A stretch of 31,666 bases of DNA from assembly GCA_036011785.1 (NCBI GenBank), contig DASCOB010000133.1, positions 1 to 31,666 on the forward strand, in the 5' to 3' direction. A model generated the notes under the pieces. It saw only the letters and a list, made by a program, of their open reading frames with translations. It was not told where the DNA came from and made no database searches. Within the stretch, counting starts at the first letter, position 1. Each line of letters begins with the position of its first letter. Positions 15,502 through 24,307 of this stretch are shown here, in pieces. Source of the DNA: CAJWGI01 sp036011785. GTDB taxonomy: Bacteria; Chloroflexota; Anaerolineae; Anaerolineales; UBA11657. Both the position numbers and the translations under genes were made by a program.

Positions 15502-17436
15502 CTATTGTGGCAGCCGGCTGCGCAACTCCGCTGCACTTAGCCCACCATAATTTCGGTACACCAGCACCAGCGGATGATCGTACACAGTGAAGCTCTCATC
15601 GGCAAAACCCGGTCGCAGGTCACCTGGTCTTATGGGTTCAAGGTCACGTGGCCACGGCATGTCCGCCTCCAAGAAAGGATCTGACCGCATCGCAATCCCG
15701 CCCATTTCGGGAAAACGGGTTGCCGCCGCAACCAGCTCATAACCCAGAGCACCATCAAGGAGCGCCCGATAATAAGCGCGCGTCAAGGGATAGGTATCCG
15801 CCAGCAGACCAACAGGCCCGTAATTGCGATTACTGGCAACAACAATGAAGTCACTGGTGGACACAGCCGTCAGAAGCTCTGTTAGCTTGCGCTCGTCATC
15901 CGGCCGCGCCACCGGATCGAACAGTTGCAGGTTGTACCTTTGGCGGCTTAGTAGACCACCGTCGGTGGACCGATCAAGCGGCAGCGGATGGTCCCATTTC
16001 TCCAACAGAATGCGCGCTTTCGGCGGTGCGTAAGCGTAGATATAATCGGAAGCGCTCACCCACGGATGGGGCGCGTCATAAATCTGTACAAACGCCAACG
16101 CGTACGCGCCGGTCGGGAGCAGTACTAACGCGAGCAGCGCCCACCCGGCTAGCGGACGGCGCCGCAACAAAACAGCCAGACCCAGCCCCGCAAACACAAA
16201 CATCACCGGCAAAACCGGCAACATGTAACGCGGAAACTTCACCACGAACGCTCCGGTGACGATGAAATAAGGCAACGCCCAGGCAAACAGCACGGCAAAT
16301 TGCCCCGTTTGCGCGCCGTGGTCCCACCCACGCAGACGCCGCAACCATTCCCACAGGCACCATGCAGTCCCGCCATACACCGCTAGCGTCAGCGGCCAGC
16401 CCAGCAGCCAGCGCCCTTGCTGCGCAATCTGGTACGCGTAGGGTACAGTCTCCCGATATTGCGCCACAAAAGGCCAGTCCACCAAGCCGCGCACCATGGC
16501 GCCTTGCCGAGCGATATCCACAAAAAAGGCTCGCCATTGCAGAAAAGCAAATGGATTGGTTAGTGCGAATGTCAACAGCGCAGCGCACAGCAGCAGCAGC
16601 CCGTGGCGAAAACCTTGCCGCACAGACACTCGCCCGCGCGGCCAATCCTTAGTTGACCAGACAACAGCAACAGCCGCCGGTAGCAGCAACATCACCGCCG
16701 AGAACTTTGAGCCCACAGACAATCCAATAAGGGCGCCGGAGAGAGGGATGTTGCGCGCATTACCCTTTGCCACATAACGCACAAGGCTGCACAGGCTGGC
16801 GGTCACGCACGCGGTCAGCAGTGCATCGAAGGTTCCAAAGTGTGCCTGTTGGATGTGCTGCACCGCCAGTCCCGCAAATGCTGCAGCCAGCAGACCAGCC
16901 GTCACTCCGCCCAACTGCCGCCCAAGAAAGAAAACCAGCAATATAGTGGTCGTGTCCGCCGCGGCCGCCAGTGCCCGGCCCACCAGCGTCAGGTGCTCAT
17001 ATTCAATTCGTCCGGCCACATTAAGCAGGTCTCCAAGTCCGGTGGAACCGCCGATCCCGGGCAGTACGATGCCCGCCGCCGCCAGTCCTTTCGCCGCCAG
17101 TACCGTGAGGTACAGTGGGAAATGCCCATACGCGAACCGACGCGGCTCCCCTTGCGAGCTCTCTATTCCCGTAGTGGTTTTCGTCTCCGGCCAGAAAAAC
17201 GGGTTGAGGGAGGAGCGCTCCGGATGCAACCAAATCGCAGGGCCACCGTGCCACTCTATAGTCGTCTCTACCCAGTTGATGTAACGTTCATCCGGATGGG
17301 TATGCTGCAACTCATCCCAATCAAGGTGGGTGAAACGCAGCCAGCCTCCCAGCAGCAGAACCAGCAACAACGCCGCAAAATAGTGCTTCTGGTCCAATGC
17401 GTTCCCGGCATCAACCGGCGCAGCAGTATTGATCAC
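15502..17436 (-). CDS. GT39/PMT-type membrane glycosyltransferase
   Basis: A 644-residue protein with about eleven membrane segments in its first 430 residues and a hydrophilic C-terminal domain. The first extracytoplasmic loop holds an acidic motif (HLDWDELQHTHPDERYINW) typical of dolichyl/polyprenyl-phosphate mannose transferases and ArnT-like enzymes, which use a lipid-linked sugar donor outside the cytoplasmic membrane. The start is GTG at 17436, overlapping the stop of the flavoprotein gene (GTGA). It is therefore the last gene of a lepA-flavoprotein-GT39 run. Acceptor and donor are unknown. A loose PMT_2 relative with another function cannot be excluded. Confidence 0.85.
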   Translation of the reverse strand: MINTAAPVDAGNALDQKHYFAALLLVLLLGGWLRFTHLDWDELQHTHPDERYINWVETTIEWHGGPAIWLHPERSSLNPFFWPETKTTTGIESSQGEPRRFAYGHFPLYLTVLAAKGLAAAGIVLPGIGGSTGLGDLLNVAGRIEYEHLTLVGRALAAAADTTTILLVFFLGRQLGGVTAGLLAAAFAGLAVQHIQQAHFGTFDALLTACVTASLCSLVRYVAKGNARNIPLSGALIGLSVGSKFSAVMLLLPAAVAVVWSTKDWPRGRVSVRQGFRHGLLLLCAALLTFALTNPFAFLQWRAFFVDIARQGAMVRGLVDWPFVAQYRETVPYAYQIAQQGRWLLGWPLTLAVYGGTAWCLWEWLRRLRGWDHGAQTGQFAVLFAWALPYFIVTGAFVVKFPRYMLPVLPVMFVFAGLGLAVLLRRRPLAGWALLALVLLPTGAYALAFVQIYDAPHPWVSASDYIYAYAPPKARILLEKWDHPLPLDRSTDGGLLSRQRYNLQLFDPVARPDDERKLTELLTAVSTSDFIVVASNRNYGPVGLLADTYPLTRAYYRALLDGALGYELVAAATRFPEMGGIAMRSDPFLEADMPWPRDLEPIRPGDLRPGFADESFTVYDHPLVLVYRNYGGLSAAELRSRLPQ

Positions 17437-18881
17437 GCGTCGAGAATGTCCACGGGTTTCGTCCCGCTATCGGAAACTCGCTCGCCCTCATGATACGAGC
17501 GTTCGGTGTTCACCTTCCAGACGTCATTCTTCTCCCCAAGTAGCGCATTGCGCACCGCCAAAATAGCCGTCAACATGGAGTGGTCCTGATTGTTGTATTT
17601 GTGCAGCCCATTCCGCCCAAGCGTGTAAAAATTCTCCAGACCATTCAACCAATTTTTCACCACCGCCAGCAGCTGGCCGTAGTGGGCATCATAAATCGGA
17701 TACGCCTTGCGTTGCCGCACCACCACCCCGTCTAGAATCTCCACCTGATGCGCGAGCCCAATCTGGCGCAGCTCGCGCGTTCCAAGCGCCACCAGATCCT
17801 CGTCCGTCATCGTCCACAAGCTGTCCCCCTCGTCACAGAAGAATTCAAGCCCAAGGCTGGTTTTGGCGGAATCCGGCATCATTGCGGGGCTCCAATTCTT
17901 GAAGTTCTGAATGCGCCCCACGCGCACATCGGGACTGTGAATGTAAATCCAATTGTCAGAGAACAGGTGTGGTTCATCCAGAATCAACACCACCGTGAGA
18001 AAATCGCGGTAGCGCAAACCGCGCGCCGCCTGCAACACCTCATCCGGGGGCAAGGGATCGAACATGGGGATCAGCTCCGTGAGCGATGTGGTGGAAAACA
18101 CATCTGTGCCCGCCAGCGTCGTTTCACCCACCTGATTACGCACCACCACCCCCGTCACCCGCGTACCCTCCCGCAACACCTTAACCGCTTCGCTCTCCAG
18201 ATGCACCGCGCCACCTCGCTCCTTCAGCAACTGCGCCACACGTTCCCACATCATGCCCGGGCCACGCTTCGGATAATGGAACTCCTCGATAAGAGTTTTT
18301 ATCATCTCGCCCCTTGGGGGGAAAAGCGCGTTGCGCACTGCCGCCGGAAGCGTAAGGCCCCTGATGCGCTGCGCGGCCCATTCCGCCCGAATCTCGCTAC
18401 ATGGAATGCCCCACACTTTCTCTGTATAAGTCTTAAAGAACACCTCGTACAATCGCGTTCCAAACCTGTTGGACACCCACTGCTCGAATGTTTTCTCTTC
18501 GCGGTACGGCCATAGTTGTGCCCGCAGGTAGCTCAGTACAATGTGGATGCTCTCCCACATCCCTAGCCCAAATAGAGCATTGACAGCGCGCAACGGATAA
18601 TAAAAGAACCTTCCGTTATAAAAAATGCGAGAAAGGCGCGAACGCAAAAGCAGCTCGGAGCCCATCCACTCTTGCCAGAGTTTCTCGACCTCCGGCACCA
18701 TGGTGAAAAAACGGTGGCCGCCAACATCGAAATAGTAATCATTATGCCGCTCGGTGCGCGCAATACCACCGACAAGGTGGTATTTTTCCACAATATCCAC
18801 TGGCACCCTGGCGCGGGTCAACTCCCAACCGGCCGTTAACCCTGCCGGCCCCGCTCCGATAATGACCGCTTTCCGGTCCAT
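17433..18881 (-). CDS. FAD-dependent oxidoreductase (UDP-galactopyranose mutase/amine oxidase-like)
   Basis: The 482-residue product binds FAD through GAGPAG at residues 9-14, then GGIART and DVGGHRFFT, a pattern shared by UDP-galactopyranose mutase-like and protoporphyrinogen/amine oxidase-like flavoproteins. The block EKVWGIPCSEI with WAAQRIRGL is typical of a bacterial subfamily found in polysaccharide gene clusters. The ATG at 18881 is two bases after the lepA stop and puts the FAD loop at the very N-terminus; the open frame upstream overlaps lepA and is not conserved. The following glycosyltransferase gene overlaps it by four bases, so a joint role in making or attaching an unusual sugar is plausible but inferred. 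Confidence 0.85.
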   Translation of the reverse strand: MDRKAVIIGAGPAGLTAGWELTRARVPVDIVEKYHLVGGIARTERHNDYYFDVGGHRFFTMVPEVEKLWQEWMGSELLLRSRLSRIFYNGRFFYYPLRAVNALFGLGMWESIHIVLSYLRAQLWPYREEKTFEQWVSNRFGTRLYEVFFKTYTEKVWGIPCSEIRAEWAAQRIRGLTLPAAVRNALFPPRGEMIKTLIEEFHYPKRGPGMMWERVAQLLKERGGAVHLESEAVKVLREGTRVTGVVVRNQVGETTLAGTDVFSTTSLTELIPMFDPLPPDEVLQAARGLRYRDFLTVVLILDEPHLFSDNWIYIHSPDVRVGRIQNFKNWSPAMMPDSAKTSLGLEFFCDEGDSLWTMTDEDLVALGTRELRQIGLAHQVEILDGVVVRQRKAYPIYDAHYGQLLAVVKNWLNGLENFYTLGRNGLHKYNNQDHSMLTAILAVRNALLGEKNDVWKVNTERSYHEGERVSDSGTKPVDILDA

Positions 18882-18883
18882 AT

Positions 18884-20683
18884 CTAATCGCCAAGTCTCA
18901 ACACGGCCATGAACGCCTGCTGCGGGATTTCCACATTTCCCACCATTTTCAAGCGCTTCTTTCCTTTTTTCTGACGCGCCAACAACTTCTTTTTTCGCGT
19001 CACATCCCCGCCATAACACTTCGCCAACACATCCTTGCGCAGCGCCTTGACATTTGCGCGCGAGATAACCCTCCCGCCTGCCGCCGCCTGAATGGCCACC
19101 GAAAACAACTGTCGCGGAATAAGTTCCTTCAGTTTGGTTATCAGTTTCTGCCCTTTCTGATAAGCAGCCTCCCGATGCACGATTGTGGCGAGCGCGTCCA
19201 CCGGCTGCTGATTGACTAGTATTTGTAGCCGCACAAGATCATCGGCCTGATAACAGTCAACCTGATAATCCAGCGACGCATATCCACGCGTGCGGGACTT
19301 GAGACGGTCGTAGAAATCCACGATTAATTCCGAAAGTGGCATCTTGAAGGAAAGTGCCACCCGGCCCCCGGGTGGGTTCTGCTGCTCAACAAACACGCCG
19401 CGCCGTGAAGTAACCAGTTCCATGATTGTGCCATAGTACGTCTCCGGAGAGTACACCTGAATGCGCATCCATGGCTCGCGGATTTCAGCAATCTCGCTCT
19501 CTTCGGGTAGGCCGGCCGGAGATTCAATTCGCAGCAGCTTGCCATCAGTCATTATCACCTCATATTCCACCGAGGGCGCGGTGGCGATAATGTCAAGAGC
19601 ATATTCCCGTTCCAACCGCTCTTGTACAATCTCCATGTGGAAAAGCCCCAGAAATCCACACCGGAACCCAAAGCCCAGTGCCTGCGACGTCTCAGCTTCA
19701 TATGCGAGCGCCGCATCATTTAGTTGCAATTTCTGTAGCGCGTCTTGCAGGTAGCCATAATCATCTCCATCAGCCGGATAGAAGCCGGCATACACCATCG
19801 GCTTTGCCGACCGGTATCCAGGCAGTGCATCCGTGCCCGCATCAGCTGCCAGAGCAAGGGTATCCCCCACCCTACAATCATGCACAGTTTTGAGACCAGT
19901 AGCCACATATCCCACCTGACCTACTCCTAGAGCACCAGTAGGCTTCATTCCCGGTGCAAACACTCCGATTTCAACCGGGTCGAACTGCACTGCCCCCGCA
20001 AGTAACCGCAGCGAATCTCGAGATGTAACCCGTCCGCAAAGCATCCGTACATAGCTGACCACTCCTTTGTACGAATCGTAGTGAGAGTCAAATACAATGC
20101 CACGAGGAGGGCCGGAGGTCTCCGCCGCAGGCGCAGGTATCCGGCCCACGATGGCAGCCAGCATAGCATCCACACCGGCTCCGGTTTTCGCCGAGACCTT
20201 AAGCACGTCTTCGACCGCGCCCCCAAGCAGCTCAGCGAGTTCTCCAGCGACTTCATCAGGCCGCGCCGAGGCGAGATCAATTTTATTGACCACAGGGATG
20301 ATCTCCAGATCCGCATCCAGCGCCAGATAAAGGTTCGCGAGCGTCTGTGCCTCGATGCCCTGACTGGCGTCGACAACCAGTAGCGCGCCCTCACAAGCAG
20401 CCAGGGCTCGGCTGACTTCATACGAAAAATCTACATGTCCGGGAGTATCAATCAGGTTCAGCTCATAGCTGTTGCCGCTATCGCCGTCACATTGCATACG
20501 CACCGCGGACGCCTTAATGGTAACGCCCTTTTCGCGTTCAAGGTCCATTCCATCCAGAAACTGCGCCTGCATGTCGCGCTCAGACACGGTGCCGGTGAGT
20601 TGCAGTAATCTATCAGCAAGGGTCGATTTGCCGTGGTCAATGTGGGCGATAATGCAGAAATTGCGAATGTGTTCTGGGTTCAT
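18884..20683 (-). CDS. lepA: Elongation factor 4 (LepA)
   Basis: This is LepA/EF-4, a 599-residue ribosome-associated GTPase involved in initiation and back-translocation. GTP-binding motifs are AHIDHGKST (residues 13-21), DTPGHVDF and NKIDL. The C-terminal LepA-specific domain ends KCYGGDVTRKKKLLARQ, then GNVEIPQQAFMAVL, the most diagnostic part. The ATG at 20683 gives the usual MNxxHIRNFCIIAHIDHGK-type start; an ATG 51 bases upstream would add a non-conserved tail. A TATCAT box ends 13 bases upstream. The flavoprotein gene starts two bases after the stop. Confidence 0.97.
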   Translation of the reverse strand: MNPEHIRNFCIIAHIDHGKSTLADRLLQLTGTVSERDMQAQFLDGMDLEREKGVTIKASAVRMQCDGDSGNSYELNLIDTPGHVDFSYEVSRALAACEGALLVVDASQGIEAQTLANLYLALDADLEIIPVVNKIDLASARPDEVAGELAELLGGAVEDVLKVSAKTGAGVDAMLAAIVGRIPAPAAETSGPPRGIVFDSHYDSYKGVVSYVRMLCGRVTSRDSLRLLAGAVQFDPVEIGVFAPGMKPTGALGVGQVGYVATGLKTVHDCRVGDTLALAADAGTDALPGYRSAKPMVYAGFYPADGDDYGYLQDALQKLQLNDAALAYEAETSQALGFGFRCGFLGLFHMEIVQERLEREYALDIIATAPSVEYEVIMTDGKLLRIESPAGLPEESEIAEIREPWMRIQVYSPETYYGTIMELVTSRRGVFVEQQNPPGGRVALSFKMPLSELIVDFYDRLKSRTRGYASLDYQVDCYQADDLVRLQILVNQQPVDALATIVHREAAYQKGQKLITKLKELIPRQLFSVAIQAAAGGRVISRANVKALRKDVLAKCYGGDVTRKKKLLARQKKGKKRLKMVGNVEIPQQAFMAVLRLGD

Positions 20684-20696
20684 AGAACAGGCCGTT

Positions 20697-20702
20697 ATGA
20701 TA
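20697..20702 (-). promoter_or_regulatory. Possible -10 box for lepA
   Basis: TATCAT on the minus strand ends 13 bases before the lepA ATG, predicting a leader of about six bases. No -35 match at 17 bases. It would drive lepA, the flavoprotein and the glycosyltransferase. Confidence 0.35.
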
Positions 20703-20777
20703 TTTGCAGAGTCGGAAGTGGGAGGCAGGGCCACCCGTCAGCGCAATTGTACATGACGCTTCCGCTTGATGCCCGAT

Positions 20778-21563
20778 TCACTCAGAAGTCTCCGGCACGA
20801 CCTCCCCGACTAGCTCCTCAATCGAGCAGCCCCTATCACTCTGGGTTAGTAATGCCAAAAACTCCGCGTTCCCCGCCGCCCCGCGCAAAGGGGAACGCCT
20901 TAGCCCGCCAGGGCGCAAGCCAATTTCGAGGGCGAACGCCAGCACGTCTTGCAGCACTTGCCTGTGCACGCGCACTGAGCGCACCACACCGCCCTTGCCC
21001 ACCTGCGCCCGGCCGGCTTCGAATTGTGGCTTTATCAGCGCCAGTACTCTCCCGGAACTCGGTTGCAGCCAACCAAGCGCTACGGGCAGCAGCAATCGAA
21101 GCGAAATGAAGGAGGCGTCAATTGTGACCAATCCAACCTGTTCTGGAAGTCTGTGCAAGTAGCGCGCATTGGTCTTTTCCATCACCACCACGCGCGGGTG
21201 GCTGCGCAGTTTCCAGTGCAAAACGCCTTTGCCAACATCGATGGCATAAACGCGCTTCGCGCCGCGCTGCAGCATGCAATCGGTGAATCCCCCAGTCGAA
21301 GCACCCACGTCTGCGCACACCAGCCCGTTGACGTCCACGCGCATCCCTTCCAGCGCGGACTCCAGTTTCAGCCCACCGCGGCCGACGAAGTCCATACCTG
21401 CCAAGATGTCCACATCCGCATCCGCACTCACGAGCGCTCCGGCCTTATCCACGGCGTGTCCAGCCACGCGCACTCGCCCAGCCATGATAAGACCACGCGC
21501 TTTCGCACGTGTTTCTACGAGGCCTTTCACCAACATCAGTTTATCGAGGCGCATTTTATTCAT
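20778..21563 (-). CDS. tlyA: TlyA family rRNA 2'-O-methyltransferase (hemolysin A)
   Basis: The 261-residue product has an N-terminal S4 RNA-binding domain (MRLDKLMLVKGL, then RAKARGLIMAGRVRV) and an FtsJ/RrmJ-like methyltransferase domain (VCADVGASTGGFTDCML, then YAIDVGKGVLHWKL). TlyA methylates 16S C1409 and 23S C1920 in mycobacteria, which affects capreomycin sensitivity; other members methylate only the large subunit. KPQFEAGR supplies a catalytic Lys. The ATG at 21563 is chosen because a TAGAAT box ends exactly 7 bases before it; ATGs upstream (21593) would lie before the promoter. It may also carry out the NAD-kinase-linked operon role seen in other genomes, but no nadK is here. Confidence 0.92.
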   Translation of the reverse strand: MNKMRLDKLMLVKGLVETRAKARGLIMAGRVRVAGHAVDKAGALVSADADVDILAGMDFVGRGGLKLESALEGMRVDVNGLVCADVGASTGGFTDCMLQRGAKRVYAIDVGKGVLHWKLRSHPRVVVMEKTNARYLHRLPEQVGLVTIDASFISLRLLLPVALGWLQPSSGRVLALIKPQFEAGRAQVGKGGVVRSVRVHRQVLQDVLAFALEIGLRPGGLRRSPLRGAAGNAEFLALLTQSDRGCSIEELVGEVVPETSE

Positions 21564-21570
21564 GCTAACG

Positions 21571-21579
21571 ATTCTATCA
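21571..21579 (-). promoter_or_regulatory. Extended -10 promoter for tlyA (leaderless)
   Basis: TGATAGAAT on the minus strand; TAGAAT (21571-21576) ends 7 bases before the ATG at 21563. It faces away from the ubiA-family promoter only 20 bases away. Confidence 0.6.
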
Positions 21580-21595
21580 TCTAGACCAATCACGC

Positions 21596-21601
21596 TATAA
21601 T
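21596..21601 (+). promoter_or_regulatory. -10 promoter for the prenyl operon (near-leaderless)
   Basis: A perfect TATAAT ends 10 bases before the ATG at 21612. The ATG at 21600 overlaps this box and so is unlikely to be the true start. No TTGACA-like -35 is seen. Confidence 0.6.
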
Positions 21602-21611
21602 GTACGCTGCC

Positions 21612-22490
21612 ATGGTTGTGTTGCTGCTGCGCGCGATGCGCCCACGCCAGTGGGTGAAGAATCTGATCATATTTGCCGCGCTGGTCTTCGACCGCAAGCT
21701 GTTTATGCTGCCCTACCTGCAGCGCACGCTGGCGGGGTTTGTGCTCTTCTCGCTACTGGCAGGCGCGGTGTATCTGGCTAACGATCTGGCTGACCTTGAA
21801 CAAGACCGCGGCCACCCCCGCAAGCGAAAGCGCCCGTTGGCAGCAGGCGACCTTTCCACCCGCGTTGGTGCGACAGCCGCTCTCCTAATCCCGTTAGTTG
21901 TGCTGCCGCTCGCGTTCAGGCTCCATACCTGGTTTGGGCTGGTGCTGGCTTTGTATTGGGTGCAGAACCTCGCATACTCCATCCGGCTGAAAAACGTTGT
22001 CATCATCGATGTGCTGCTGATAGCACTCGGATTCATGTTGCGCGTGGCTGCCGGAGCGATCCTCGTGGATGTCGAACAGGCGCCTATAGGCTCGCCCTGG
22101 ATTTACATGTGCGTTGGCCTAGGTGCGTTGCTGATAGGCCTCGGCAAACGCCGCCACGAACTGATGTTTTTCGCAGGCGCCGCAAACAATCACCGCGCCG
22201 TGCTGGCTGACTACAACCTGCCGCTCATCGACTGGTTTATCGCCAGCGTCACCACCGGCGCAATCATAGCGTATTCCCTGTACACCTTCAACGCACCCAA
22301 CTTGCCGCAGAACCACCTGATGATGGCTACCATCCCCCTCGTAATCTACGGGATTTTCCGATATCTGTACCTTATCCACGTCGAGGGAGCCGGCGGCGCG
22401 CCGGAGCGACTTGTATTCCGCGACCGGCCCCTGCTGCTGTCCATTATTCTGTGGGCGGCCGCAGCCGCATCGGTAATGTATCTGGGTTAG
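21612..22490 (+). CDS. UbiA family prenyltransferase (decaprenyl-phosphate phosphoribosyltransferase-like)
   Basis: A 292-residue membrane protein with about eight or nine segments. The first substrate motif is YLANDLADLEQDRGHPRKRK followed by RPLAAG, giving the NDxxDxxxDRxHPxKRxRP form seen in decaprenyl-phosphate phosphoribosyltransferases (Rv3806c type), rather than in menaquinone or heme prenyltransferases. The N-terminal RPRQWVKNLIIFAAL is also of that type. It would act on a polyprenyl substrate at the membrane. The start is ATG at 21612, 10 bases after TATAAT. Two isoprenoid kinases follow, which agrees with a polyprenyl link. The exact acceptor is unproven. Confidence 0.82.
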   Translation: MVVLLLRAMRPRQWVKNLIIFAALVFDRKLFMLPYLQRTLAGFVLFSLLAGAVYLANDLADLEQDRGHPRKRKRPLAAGDLSTRVGATAALLIPLVVLPLAFRLHTWFGLVLALYWVQNLAYSIRLKNVVIIDVLLIALGFMLRVAAGAILVDVEQAPIGSPWIYMCVGLGALLIGLGKRRHELMFFAGAANNHRAVLADYNLPLIDWFIASVTTGAIIAYSLYTFNAPNLPQNHLMMATIPLVIYGIFRYLYLIHVEGAGGAPERLVFRDRPLLLSIILWAAAAASVMYLG

Positions 22491-22494
22491 CTTC

Positions 22495-23463
22495 GTGGCC
22501 GCGCTCGAAACGACTCGCGCAAGCGCGCCCGGCAAGTTTATCTTGTTCGGTGAACACGCCGTGGTCTACGGAGAGCCGGCTCTGGCTGCACCATTGCGAT
22601 CACTACGGGCGCGCGCGAGCGTCTCAAGGGCGCCCGCCGAAAGCCCCAATGGTCTGCTTCTCACCGCAGCCAAAATCTCCCTGCGCACCCCCTATGCCAA
22701 CCTGAAGCCAACCCACCCGCTCGCTGCCATTGTACGTGGAACTCTACAGGCGGTCGGCAGTTCGGCCGCTCCAGAAGCTCACCTACAGGTGAGCTCCAAT
22801 ATTCCAATGGCTGCCGGACTGGGTTCCAGCGCGGCCACGGCAGCGGCAGTCGCGCAGGCGCTGGCTCGTTTTTTGCAGGCCGAACTCTCCCCAGAACGCC
22901 TGTCAAATCTGGTTTTCGACGTGGAAAAACTGCAACATGGAACGCCCTCCGGAATCGACAACACGGTTGTCGTACGCGAACAGCCGGTATTCTTCAGCAA
23001 GAGGACAAAAACCGAAGTGCTGAAACTGGCGCGGCCGCTTTCTTTTGTGCTCGCCGACAGCGGACAGCGTAGTTCAACCAGAGACGCAGTGGCGCGGGTG
23101 CGCCAGCATTACAATTCCGACCAGAGCGCATGCCAGTCCATTTTCGCGGAAATGGGCAACATCGCTCGCGCAGCGCGCACTGCGCTTGCTCGCGGTGACA
23201 GCAGCCGAATCGGTGAACTGATGCGCCAAAACCACGCGCGGCTGCAAGAAATCGGCATCTCGTGCCCTCCACTTGACCGACTCGTGGAAGCGGCCATGCG
23301 CGCAGGCGCGCCGGGGGCGAAGCTTTCGGGTGCCGGCCTCGGCGGCCACATTGTCGCACATGTTCAACGCGGGGATGGCGACCGCATCGGCTCCGCTCTA
23401 TCAGCTGCCGGGGCAAGAAGCGTCATTATGACTGAACTCACACCTAGCGCCAATGACGCCTAA
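22495..23463 (+). CDS. mvk: Mevalonate kinase
   Basis: The 322-residue product is a GHMP-family kinase that phosphorylates mevalonate at the 5-hydroxyl. Motifs: APGKFILFGEHAVVYGEPAL (residues 11-30, substrate side), GLGSSAAT (from residue 108, ATP phosphate loop), TPSGIDNTV with the catalytic Asp, and GAPGAKLSGAGLGG near the C-terminus. It starts with GTG four bases after the UbiA-family stop and overlaps the isopentenyl phosphate kinase gene by 11 bases. Related mevalonate-3-kinases of archaea differ in these blocks; still, specificity is inferred. Confidence 0.9.
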   Translation: MAALETTRASAPGKFILFGEHAVVYGEPALAAPLRSLRARASVSRAPAESPNGLLLTAAKISLRTPYANLKPTHPLAAIVRGTLQAVGSSAAPEAHLQVSSNIPMAAGLGSSAATAAAVAQALARFLQAELSPERLSNLVFDVEKLQHGTPSGIDNTVVVREQPVFFSKRTKTEVLKLARPLSFVLADSGQRSSTRDAVARVRQHYNSDQSACQSIFAEMGNIARAARTALARGDSSRIGELMRQNHARLQEIGISCPPLDRLVEAAMRAGAPGAKLSGAGLGGHIVAHVQRGDGDRIGSALSAAGARSVIMTELTPSANDA

Positions 23464-24277
23464 ACTGGTTTACCTGAAACTCGGCGGTTCGCTGATCACC
23501 GACAAGCACAACGAACGCACTCCCCGGCGCAGCACCTTGCGGCGACTGGCACGCGAAATCGCCGCTGGATTGGAGCATCGCCCGCAAACCAGTTTGCTAA
23601 TCGGGCACGGGGCCGGCTCTTTTGGTCACATACAGGCTACCCACTATAATACACGTGCAGGCGTTCGTTCCGCACGCGATTGGCACGGTTTCGCAACTGT
23701 CGCAGCAGCAGTGGCCGAACTTAACGGCATTGTGCGCACCGAACTATTCTCTGCGGGAGTTCCGGTGTTCAATGCACAACCCTCGGCATCCGCGCGCTGC
23801 CGCGATGGAAAACTGGTCAAACTGGCTGTCGAACCCATCAAGGGTGCGATAGACAACGACTTGAACCCGCTGCTCCACGGCGACGTAGCATTCGATGAGA
23901 CGCGCGGCGGCACGATAATCTCCACTGAAATGATTTTTGGTTTTCTTTCGCTCAGCCTTCCGCCCGACGAAGTGCTGCTGGCAGGAATAGCGCCGGGAGT
24001 ACGGAGCAGCCACCCTCACGGAAGCGTCATCCCGGAAATCACACCGCAGACCTTTCCGGCTTACACGGCCGCTACAGCTTTTTCAGACGCGCCCGATGTC
24101 ACCGGCGGGATGAAAGGTAAGGTGGCGGAAATGCTCGCATTGGTGCAAAATGTCCCCAGCGCAACCGTGCGCATCTTTTCAGCGGAGCTGGAGGGCGCAC
24201 TGACTCGCGCGCTCTCAGGACCAGAGACCACCGGCACCGTCATTCGAGCCGCACGAACAGAAACGACGCCCGCATGA
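23453..24277 (+). CDS. ipk: Isopentenyl phosphate kinase
   Basis: This 274-residue amino-acid-kinase-fold enzyme phosphorylates isopentenyl phosphate to isopentenyl diphosphate, the last step of the alternative mevalonate route. Motifs are LKLGGSLITDK (Lys9 and the Gly-rich loop), GHGAGSFGH (residues 51-59, with His59 as the substrate-phosphate ligand that marks IPKs), and HGDVAFD. The gene overlaps mvk by 11 bases. The family is best known from archaea and Chloroflexi such as Roseiflexus. The partner phosphomevalonate decarboxylase is not in the window. Confidence 0.9.
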   Translation: MTPKLVYLKLGGSLITDKHNERTPRRSTLRRLAREIAAGLEHRPQTSLLIGHGAGSFGHIQATHYNTRAGVRSARDWHGFATVAAAVAELNGIVRTELFSAGVPVFNAQPSASARCRDGKLVKLAVEPIKGAIDNDLNPLLHGDVAFDETRGGTIISTEMIFGFLSLSLPPDEVLLAGIAPGVRSSHPHGSVIPEITPQTFPAYTAATAFSDAPDVTGGMKGKVAEMLALVQNVPSATVRIFSAELEGALTRALSGPETTGTVIRAARTETTPA

Positions 24278-24307
24278 CACCACGGGCGCACAAACTGTGA
24301 TCTTCAC

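Noticed and set aside
17748..18515. Long plus-strand frame opposite the flavoprotein gene
   Set aside because: The minus strand carries a full conserved flavoprotein; the plus-strand translation has no recognisable features.
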